This document shows, piece after piece, positions 1-5,124 of a stretch of 5,124 bases of DNA (the stretch's first letter is position 1; each line of letters begins with the position of its first letter). Source of the stretch: Thermogutta sp. (lineage in GTDB: Bacteria > Planctomycetota > Planctomycetia > Pirellulales > Thermoguttaceae). Made by a program: the position numbers and the translations under genes. Where the stretch lies: contig NZ_JACIYL010000276.1 of assembly GCF_014359955.1 (NCBI RefSeq), positions 1 through 5,124 of the forward strand. Reading direction: 5' to 3'. The notes beneath the pieces were generated by a model, which was not told where the DNA came from, made no database searches, and worked only from the letters and a program-made list of their open reading frames with translations.

Positions 1-222
1 CCGTTCACCTGGGGACGCTCCGCCCAGGTAGCTGTGGAAAACGCCGTGGCTCTCGAGGAGGTCGCGGCAATCGCGTGGCATATGCTGGTGCTGGAATCCG
101 AGCCCATGACACTCGAAGGCTATATCCTTCAGAAACATCATGAGAGGAAACACGGCCCGGCGGCCTACTATGGACAGCAGCGGCGCGCAGCGTTCGGCGG
201 AAAAGACGAATGTCATTCGTGA
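1..222 (+). CDS. araD: L-ribulose-5-phosphate 4-epimerase, C-terminal 73 residues (5' end outside window)
   Basis: Frame 1 is open from the first base to TGA at 220-222. The product interconverts L-ribulose 5-phosphate and D-xylulose 5-phosphate, the last step of bacterial arabinose catabolism, in the cytoplasm. The fragment opens with PFTWG, followed by a helix containing ENAVALEEVA, and reaches KHHERKHGPAAYYGQ, matching the end of E. coli AraD, which finishes at AYYGQ. The second Tyr of AYYGQ (fragment residue 57) aligns with catalytic Tyr229 of E. coli, and the first His of KHHERKH (fragment residue 46) aligns with His218. The Zn-binding histidines lie upstream of the window. The protein runs 14 residues past the usual GQ terminus, with a basic tail ending KDECHS. 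The neighbouring araA supports AraD over other class II aldolase/epimerase relatives such as UlaF or SgbE. Confidence 0.9.
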   Translation, partial: PFTWGRSAQVAVENAVALEEVAAIAWHMLVLESEPMTLEGYILQKHHERKHGPAAYYGQQRRAAFGGKDECHS

Positions 223-238
223 AAATCGATGAGCAAGT

Positions 239-1741
239 ATGGAAGCGATGAAACCCTATCCTGATAAAGAAGTCTGGTTCGTAACGGGAAGTCAGCATCT
301 CTATGGGCCGGAAGCCATCCAAAAAGTGGCCCAGAACATGCAGGCCATCGCTTCTGGTTTGGATGCTGATCCTCAAATTCCCTGCCGGGTACTCGCCAGA
401 TCGGTCGTAACGACTCCGGAAGCGATTCGGCGGGTATGCCTGGATGCAAACAATAGTCCGGATTGCGTGGGACTGATCTTCTGGATGCACACGTTTTCCC
501 CGGCCAAGATGTGGATCGCCGGATTGCGCGATCTCATCAAGCCGTTTCTTCATCTCCACACGCAATTCAATCGCGATCTTCCCTGGGATGCGATTGACAT
601 GGACTTTATGAATCTCCATCAATCGGCCCATGGCGATCGCGAATTCGGCTTCATCTGTGCCCGGATGCGGCTTCGCCGCAAGGTGGTGGTGGGCCATTGG
701 GAGGACCCCGAAGTCCGACGGCAGATTGGTGTGTGGGCGCGGGCTGCAGTGGCCTGGGACGATGCCCAGGATCTGCGCATTGCCCGATTCGGTGACAACA
801 TGCGTGAGGTGGCCGTCACCGAGGGTGATAAGGTCGAAGCACAGATCCGCCTCCGCTACTCGGTGAACGGTTACGGGCTGGGGGATTTGGTTCAGAAAGT
901 CCAAGAGGTGAGTGATCTGGAGGTGGAGCGCCTGATCCGTGAATATGAGGATCAGTACGACGTGGTTCCGGAACTTCGGCCGGGTGGAAGCCGTCACGAG
1001 GATCTTCGAGAAGCTGCTCGGATCGAATTGGGACTGCGGGCATTCCTCGCGGAAGGCGGTTTTAAAGCGTTTACGGATACGTTCGAGAACCTGCACGGTC
1101 TGCGCCAGTTGCCCGGTCTGGCGGTTCAGCGTTTGATGGCGGAGGGCTACGGCTTCGGAGCGGAGGGCGATTGGAAAACGGCAGCCCTGGTGCGAGCGGT
1201 GAAGGTGATGGGAAAAGGGCTCCCCGGCGGGGCCTCTTTCATGGAAGATTACACCTACCATCTTGATCCCGCAGGCATGAAAGTGCTGGGCGCCCATATG
1301 CTGGAAGTCTGTCCCACGATTGCCGCCGGTCGGCCGTCTCTGGAAATCCATCCGCTGTCCATCGGGGGCAAGGAAGATCCTCCACGGCTCGTCTTTGATG
1401 CGGCGGCTGGACCCGCTCTCAATGTGGCGCTCCTCGATCTGGGAGACCGATTTAGAATGCTGGTCAACGAGGTGGAGGTGGTTCCGCCCGACCGCGATCT
1501 GCCACGACTTCCTGTAGCCCGCGCGGTGTGGCGGCCGCTTCCGGACCTGAAGACGGCAGCCGCTGCCTGGATTTTGGCGGGAGGCCCCCACCATACTGCC
1601 TTCACCCAGGCGCTGACGCCGGAGTATCTGGAGGATTTTGCTGAGATGGCAGGGATCGAGTTTCTGCACATCGGTCCCCAGACTGACCTGCGCCAATTCA
1701 AAAAAGAACTCAGGTGGAACGAAGCAGCTTTCGGGAGTTGA
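239..1741 (+). CDS. araA: L-arabinose isomerase
   Basis: Cytoplasmic Mn2+-dependent ketol isomerase converting L-arabinose to L-ribulose, the first step of the pathway. The 500 residues match the usual family length. The N-terminus has [15 protein letters not shown] and the centre has [10 protein letters not shown]. All four metal ligands of E. coli AraA (E306, E333, H350, H450) have counterparts: E309 in GAEGDW, E336 in [10 protein letters not shown]353 in GAHMLEVCP and H452 in GGPHHT. The C-terminus has the family ending [10 protein letters not shown], so the gene is complete and probably active. ATG 239 is 16 bases after the araD stop, so co-translation is likely. A second in-frame ATG at 248 would give 497 residues and match the E. 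coli spacing to EVWF exactly. Neither start has a strong Shine-Dalgarno sequence: GAG at 231-233 is the best for 239, and GGAAG at 241-245 is too close to 248. The identity is near certain; the start is not. Confidence 0.97.
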   Translation: MEAMKPYPDKEVWFVTGSQHLYGPEAIQKVAQNMQAIASGLDADPQIPCRVLARSVVTTPEAIRRVCLDANNSPDCVGLIFWMHTFSPAKMWIAGLRDLIKPFLHLHTQFNRDLPWDAIDMDFMNLHQSAHGDREFGFICARMRLRRKVVVGHWEDPEVRRQIGVWARAAVAWDDAQDLRIARFGDNMREVAVTEGDKVEAQIRLRYSVNGYGLGDLVQKVQEVSDLEVERLIREYEDQYDVVPELRPGGSRHEDLREAARIELGLRAFLAEGGFKAFTDTFENLHGLRQLPGLAVQRLMAEGYGFGAEGDWKTAALVRAVKVMGKGLPGGASFMEDYTYHLDPAGMKVLGAHMLEVCPTIAAGRPSLEIHPLSIGGKEDPPRLVFDAAAGPALNVALLDLGDRFRMLVNEVEVVPPDRDLPRLPVARAVWRPLPDLKTAAAAWILAGGPHHTAFTQALTPEYLEDFAEMAGIEFLHIGPQTDLRQFKKELRWNEAAFGS

Positions 1742-1766
1742 TATCGTCCGTACCGTACTGGATGAT

Positions 1767-1784
1767 CTTCAAGACCGGTTGAAG
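1767..1784 (+). promoter_or_regulatory. Hairpin over the ribosome binding site of the sodium/sugar symporter gene
   Basis: In the 53-base gap after araA, CTTCAA (1767-1772) and TTGAAG (1779-1784) are perfect inverted repeats around a 6-base loop, GACCGG. The 3' arm contains GAAG of the Shine-Dalgarno sequence GAAGGG (1781-1786), which sits 8 bases before ATG 1795. Folding would therefore hide the ribosome binding site of the downstream gene. The pairing is read directly from the sequence. A regulatory role is inference, and the stem is short enough to be opened easily by ribosomes finishing araA. Confidence 0.4.
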
Positions 1785-1794
1785 GGTGAGCAAC

Positions 1795-3747
1795 ATGACG
1801 GGATTGGACTGGTTGATCATCGGAGCCTATTTTGCGGTTCTCTTCGGGTTGGCGTGGTGGGTCATCCTGCGCGGTAAAGATACAGCGGATGACTACTTCC
1901 TGGCCGGTCGAAATCTCGGTTGGTTCATCGTGGGGGCCTCCATATTCGCCTCCAACATCGGATCAGAACATCTGGTGGGACTGGCCGGCTCTGGCTGTAC
2001 GGACGGCGTGGCGATGGCGCATTACGAACTCCACGCCTGGTGTTTGCTTGTTCTGGCCTGGGTTTTCGTGCCGTTTTATCTTCGATCTAAAGTCTTCACC
2101 ATGCCGGAATTCCTGGAAAAACGGTTCAGCCCCGGAGCACGCTGGTTGCTTTCCCTCATTTCTCTGGTGGCTTATGTTCTGACCAAAATCGCGGTGGGGA
2201 TCTTTGCAGGAGGAGTGGTCTTCCAAACACTGCTTCCGGAACTCCATCTGACCATTGGGCCCTTTGAACTCAACAGCTTTTGGGTGGGGTCGGTGCTCGT
2301 CATCCTGCTGACCGGACTTTACACCGTCCTGGGCGGCATGCGGGCTGTGGCATACACCGAGGCCCTGCAAACCTTCATTCTGGTGGCCGGGTCCGCTCTG
2401 GTGACGATTTATGGACTCATGGCCCTGGGAGGCTGGGGGCAGCTTCGGCAGATCTGCGGTTCAGAGATGTTCAACCTTTGGAAGCCGCTTGCTCCCGAAG
2501 GGTGGACCGGGACGTGGAAACCAGTCCTCGATGAAAAGGCCAAGGTAATGGCCTGGTATTTCAACAGCAACTATCCCTGGTTGGGCATGCTCATCTGTGC
2601 TCCGATCAGCGGCCTGTGGTACTGGTGTACCGACCAGTACATCGTTCAGCGATGTTTGGGCGCTCCCAGCGAGAAGGAAGCCAGACGGGGAGCCATCTGG
2701 GCTGCCGTTCTGAAACTGCTTCCCGTCTTCATCTTCATCATCCCGGGGATGATTTGCTTGGCCCTTTCTGTCAGCGGCCGATCCGAAGCCCTGCGCAACC
2801 AGTTCTTCCAGGCGGATTTGGAAAAGGTGCTGACCAGCGAAGGAACGTCCCAGGCGGAAGTGAAGCGAGTTGCTATCGGACGAGTGGTCGTTCCCAATGG
2901 TGAGCAGAAGATCATTGCCGGTCAGTCCGTCGTGACAAACGGGAAGGTTGCCGTTGTCGGAGGGACGGTGGAACCTGTGGAGGGCGGCCTGGCTGTCACC
3001 AGGGGTGTGGTGTATGTCAACTCCCAGGCCACGCAGGCTGCCTTTCCGCTCATTGTGCGGCATGTGCTGCCCCCTGGGTTCCGCGGGATTGTGGTGGCCG
3101 GACTGCTCGCCGCCCTGATGAGTTCGCTGTCCGGCGTGTTCAATGCTTCCTCCACCCTCTTCACGATGGACTTTTACAGCAAACTTCGGCCGAGTGCTTC
3201 TCAGCACGAACTGGTGTGGACCGGGCGGGTGGCCACCACCACGATGGTGCTGATCGGATTGGCATGGATCCCGGTCATCCAGGGAGCGCGGGGACTGTAC
3301 GATTATTTACAGAGTGTCCAGGGCTACCTCGCGCCGCCCATTTTCACGGTGTTCTTCCTGGGAGTTTTCTGGAAACGCCTCAACGCCAAAGGTTGCCTGT
3401 GGGCCCTGGCCGTGGGTTTTGCGATCGGTGTTTTCCGACTCGCTGTGGATACTCCCGTGAAGCTGTTTGGCGTGCAGTACCCGGAGGGCTCCTTCCTGTG
3501 GATTGTGAATAACATCTTCTTCCAGTACTTCGCCGTGCTTATTTTCGTGGTCAGCGTGACCGTGATGATTGTTGCCAGTTACCTGTCAGCGCCCCCGGAT
3601 GAATCCAAAATCCAGGGATTGACGTTCGGGACAATCACCGAAGAACAGCGCCGTCAATCGAGGGCGACATGGAACTGGCGGGATGTCGCGGCATCCGTCT
3701 TTGTGTTGATCTGCATTCTCGCGGCTTACCTGTACTTCCGTGGTTGA
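1795..3747 (+). CDS. SGLT-type sodium/solute symporter, probable Na+/L-arabinose (sugar) importer
   Basis: Inner-membrane protein of the solute:sodium symporter family (SSS), 650 residues with about 14 hydrophobic segments (near 6-25, 43-63, 76-95, 117-140, 162-181, 188-210, 261-283, 299-325, 421-450, 475-495, 510-526, 532-550, 570-596 and 631-648). The SSS signature YTVLGGMRA is at 176-184. Sugar-site residues of human SGLT1 and vSGLT have counterparts: N54 and H59 in ASNIGSEHLVG, E78, Y276-W277 in LWYWCTDQ, K307 and Q506 in YDYLQS. The Na2-site pattern A52, I55, A440, S443, S444 is kept. This resembles SGLT sugar carriers more than proline or pantothenate carriers. Arabinose as substrate is inferred from araA and araD upstream and GH51 downstream. 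ATG 1795 is preferred over GTG 1786 because GAAGGG (1781-1786) is correctly spaced only for the ATG. Residues 327-411 form an enlarged loop with a tandem repeat. Confidence 0.92.
   Translation: MTGLDWLIIGAYFAVLFGLAWWVILRGKDTADDYFLAGRNLGWFIVGASIFASNIGSEHLVGLAGSGCTDGVAMAHYELHAWCLLVLAWVFVPFYLRSKVFTMPEFLEKRFSPGARWLLSLISLVAYVLTKIAVGIFAGGVVFQTLLPELHLTIGPFELNSFWVGSVLVILLTGLYTVLGGMRAVAYTEALQTFILVAGSALVTIYGLMALGGWGQLRQICGSEMFNLWKPLAPEGWTGTWKPVLDEKAKVMAWYFNSNYPWLGMLICAPISGLWYWCTDQYIVQRCLGAPSEKEARRGAIWAAVLKLLPVFIFIIPGMICLALSVSGRSEALRNQFFQADLEKVLTSEGTSQAEVKRVAIGRVVVPNGEQKIIAGQSVVTNGKVAVVGGTVEPVEGGLAVTRGVVYVNSQATQAAFPLIVRHVLPPGFRGIVVAGLLAALMSSLSGVFNASSTLFTMDFYSKLRPSASQHELVWTGRVATTTMVLIGLAWIPVIQGARGLYDYLQSVQGYLAPPIFTVFFLGVFWKRLNAKGCLWALAVGFAIGVFRLAVDTPVKLFGVQYPEGSFLWIVNNIFFQYFAVLIFVVSVTVMIVASYLSAPPDESKIQGLTFGTITEEQRRQSRATWNWRDVAASVFVLICILAAYLYFRG
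2878..3027 (+). repeat. 14-residue tandem repeat encoded inside the symporter's external loop
   Basis: Symporter residues 362-411 read as three 42-base units plus a partial fourth, starting at G362, G376, G390 and G404, exactly 14 residues apart. The approximate consensus is G-x-V-V-V-x-N-G-x-x-x-V-V-x: unit 1 GRVVVPNGEQKIIA, unit 2 GQSVVTNGKVAVVG, unit 3 GTVEPVEGGLAVTR, then the start of a fourth, GVVYVN. Units 1 and 2 are clearest and unit 3 is degenerate. The DNA copies have diverged, so this is an old protein-level repeat and not a recent duplication. The pattern of short Val/Ile strands separated by NG turns suggests beta hairpins or a small beta sheet. By homology with SGLTs, the loop between hydrophobic segments 8 and 9 lies outside the cytoplasm. 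Confidence 0.55.
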
Positions 3748-3767
3748 TGCGATTCCCACACGTCGCG

Positions 3768-3789
3768 GTCTGCTCAACAAGGAGCAGGC
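3768..3789 (+). other. Intergenic hairpin just after the symporter gene
   Basis: An 8-base-pair stem (GTCTGCTC at 3768-3775 with GAGCAGGC at 3782-3789, one T-G wobble) closes a 6-base AACAAG loop, beginning 21 bases after the symporter stop. No T-run follows, so it is not a classical intrinsic terminator. It could stabilise the 3' end of the upstream message, attenuate read-through into the GH51 gene, or be incidental. Confidence 0.35.
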
Positions 3790-3829
3790 ACAATTGATGA
3801 TGCTGTTCGGAGAGGCGCGTAATAGGACG

Positions 3830-3843
3830 GCCATGCGCATGGC
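3830..3843. promoter_or_regulatory. Perfect 14-base palindrome, candidate operator for the GH51 gene
   Basis: GCCATGCGCATGGC reads identically on both strands. It lies in the 191-base gap between the symporter and GH51 genes, 95 bases before the GH51 start codon. It is even-length with a central CG, the symmetry of many LacI-family operators, which often control sugar loci. A 14-base perfect palindrome is expected by chance about 0.01 times in a region this size and about 0.3 times in the whole window. No matching copy was noticed before araA, and no regulator gene is visible, so operator function is inference. Confidence 0.35.
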
Positions 3844-3926
3844 ATCGAACGCGCAAGGCAATGGTCAAAGGTTTTGGGGTTATGAGGCGGGGTTGTGCTG
3901 TTTGGCGATGGTTTAACGCAGGTGTT

Positions 3927-3931
3927 GGAGG
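3927..3931 (+). promoter_or_regulatory. Strong Shine-Dalgarno sequence that fixes the GH51 start
   Basis: GGAGG lies 7 bases before ATG 3939. The same reading frame is open back to 3801 and has earlier ATGs at 3861 and 3882, but neither has a comparable ribosome binding site. Starting at 3939 also puts the signal peptide at the N-terminus, whereas the earlier starts would add 19 or 26 residues in front of it. Confidence 0.75.
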
Positions 3932-3938
3932 TGCGTCC

Positions 3939-5124
3939 ATGAATCGACACTCGCGAAATAGTGTTTCGCCGCGGAGTTATGCAGTTGTTCTGGTATTTTT
4001 GGGAGCATTCGCCTATCGTTGGGCAAACGTGGGTTTTGGCCAAGAAAAGGCTGTCACTATCGTTGTGCTTCCGGACAGAGTGGTCAATCACATTGATGTC
4101 AAAGTCTACGGACATTTTTTGGAACATATCTACCACTCCGTGAATGGTGGGTTGTGGGGCGAACTCGTCTGGAACCGCAGCTTTGAGCATAACGATGCCG
4201 GACAGTGGCGCGTGGAAGACGATACCATCGTCCAGAGAAGTCGCGACGTTAATCGCCGCTGGGTTTTCGGTGATCCCGGCTGGCGGGATTATGAATTCAC
4301 CCTCGAGGCGCAAAAAATCGACGGAGAGGAGGGGTTTCTCATCCTGTTCCGCGTCCGAGATAACGACAATTTTTACTGGTGCAACCTCGGCGGGTGGGGC
4401 AATCGATGGCATCAATTGGAGCGCGGCAAATCCGGGGAAGGGCGGTGGCATCCGGTCGGTCCCCGAATCGATGGGCGAATCGAACGGAACCGGTGGTATA
4501 AAATCCGCGTTCGCTGCGAGGGACCTCACATCCAGGTGTGGCTCGATGAACAGAAAATCATCGACTTTACCGATCGCGAAGGCCATCTGGCGGGTGCCGT
4601 GGGAATTGGCACCTGGGCCACGCGGGCCCGGTTCCGCAATCTTCGCGTGACCGATTTGGAAGGAAGAGTCCTTTTCAGCGGCATTCCTGATTCTTCGCCT
4701 GTCAGCGGTTTGGCCCGGCACTGGGAAGTGTTTGGACAGGGACGCGTTTCTCTGGACGATACCTCGGCAGCCAACAGTCAGTTCTCGGTGAAGATCGAAG
4801 GGGCACCGGGAGAGACCGGGATCCAGCAAACGCCCTTCGCTCTGAAGGCCAATGAGTGGTACGTGGGCTCACTGTGGATTCGTGGCAGGACGGAGCAGGC
4901 GCCGGTTGTTCGGCTCATGGATGGTGTGCAGCCGCTGGCCATGCAGAGTCTCCCCTGGCCGAGCGAAAACTGGCAGGAAGTCCCTCTCCGCCTCCGGGCT
5001 ATCCGCAACGTTGATAATGCGACACTGCAAATCGCCCTGCGTGGTCCGGGTACCCTGTGGGTCGATCAGGTCAGCCTCATGCCGGAATCCTGGAAGCGAA
5101 ACGGTGGGTTCCGACCCGATTTGC
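3939..5124 (+). CDS. Secreted multidomain alpha-L-arabinofuranosidase, GH51 type (3' end outside window)
   Basis: The frame is open from ATG 3939 to the last base, giving 395 residues with no stop. The enzyme family releases terminal L-arabinofuranose from arabinan, arabinoxylan or arabinogalactan. Residues 1-35 look like a signal peptide: a basic start, hydrophobic YAVVLVFLGAFAY (14-26) and possible cleavage near FGQ-E. Residues 54-83 carry the GH51 N-terminal motif YGHFLEHIYHSVNGGLW followed by WNRSFE. Residues about 86-245 form an inserted jelly-roll-like module (DYEFTLEAQ, EGFLILFRV, NLGGWGNRWHQLE, WLDEQKIIDF), similar to LamG or DUF1080-type domains. Residues about 250-380 resemble a CBM4/9-type module and end LWVDQVSLMPESW. 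NGGFRPDL at 388-395 is the usual entry to the GH51 barrel, so the catalytic glutamates lie beyond the window. It follows the symporter by 191 bases. GH51 identity is well supported; exact substrate and module families are inference. Confidence 0.88.
   Translation, partial: MNRHSRNSVSPRSYAVVLVFLGAFAYRWANVGFGQEKAVTIVVLPDRVVNHIDVKVYGHFLEHIYHSVNGGLWGELVWNRSFEHNDAGQWRVEDDTIVQRSRDVNRRWVFGDPGWRDYEFTLEAQKIDGEEGFLILFRVRDNDNFYWCNLGGWGNRWHQLERGKSGEGRWHPVGPRIDGRIERNRWYKIRVRCEGPHIQVWLDEQKIIDFTDREGHLAGAVGIGTWATRARFRNLRVTDLEGRVLFSGIPDSSPVSGLARHWEVFGQGRVSLDDTSAANSQFSVKIEGAPGETGIQQTPFALKANEWYVGSLWIRGRTEQAPVVRLMDGVQPLAMQSLPWPSENWQEVPLRLRAIRNVDNATLQIALRGPGTLWVDQVSLMPESWKRNGGFRPDL

Noticed and set aside
5..1696. 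563-codon open frame on the minus strand, antisense to araD and araA
   Set aside because: It mirrors two genes with unmistakable family motifs. Its product is rich in His, Arg, Gln and Pro with no recognisable domain, as expected for a frame kept open by the codon use of the opposite strand.
1786..1794. GTG 1786 as start of the symporter, adding three residues
   Set aside because: The ribosome binding site would abut or overlap the GTG. ATG 1795 has correct spacing and begins right at the first membrane segment.
3794..3823. Possible sigma-70-like promoter, TTGATG then CGTAAT with an 18-base spacer
   Set aside because: Each box matches the consensus at only 4 of 6 positions, and promoter rules for this lineage are uncertain, so it cannot be separated from chance.
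3740..3916. 58-codon frame starting at GTG and overlapping the symporter stop by 8 bases
   Set aside because: It has no Shine-Dalgarno sequence, no recognised motif, and runs through the intergenic hairpin and palindrome. It is most likely chance, though conservation in relatives would reopen the question.
4144..4650. 168-codon + strand frame inside the GH51 gene
   Set aside because: It is an out-of-frame shadow. The frame from 3939 continues through the whole stretch with coherent GH51 and carbohydrate-binding motifs.
3774..4829. 351-codon open frame on the minus strand, opposite the GH51 gene
   Set aside because: The + strand frame shows a Shine-Dalgarno sequence, signal peptide and GH51 motifs. 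The minus frame shows no domain and crosses the intergenic gap.

Overview
The window is a compact L-arabinose utilisation locus, with every gene on the + strand. In order it holds the 3' end of L-ribulose-5-phosphate 4-epimerase (araD, 1-222), a complete L-arabinose isomerase (araA, 239-1741), a complete SGLT-type sodium/sugar symporter (1795-3747), and the 5' part of a secreted multidomain GH51 alpha-L-arabinofuranosidase (3939 to the window edge). The gaps are 16, 53 and 191 bases. The first three genes look like one transcription unit. The fourth could be read through from them or started from the 191-base gap, which holds a hairpin and a perfect 14-base palindrome.

The parts make a coherent pathway. 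The exported arabinofuranosidase would strip arabinose from arabinan or arabinoxylan side chains, and the Na+-driven symporter would import the free sugar. AraA converts L-arabinose to L-ribulose, and AraD converts L-ribulose 5-phosphate to D-xylulose 5-phosphate. The ribulokinase that must act between AraA and AraD is not in the window and may lie upstream.

The organism is probably a Gram-negative-type heterotrophic bacterium that degrades plant polysaccharides. Moderately GC-rich DNA, an SGLT-like symporter (rather than an ABC system or AraE) and a large secreted GH51 with accessory domains suggest Planctomycetota or a similar lineage. This is an inference from gene style, not a sequence match. 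Shine-Dalgarno sequences are clear before the symporter and GH51 genes and weak before araA.

The pathway itself is ordinary. The least ordinary features are a 14-residue tandem repeat inside an enlarged external loop of the symporter, a hairpin that would bury the symporter's ribosome binding site, the palindrome upstream of the GH51 gene, and the two-module insertion in the GH51 N-terminal region. The GH51 reading frame has no stop before the window ends, so its catalytic barrel is not visible.
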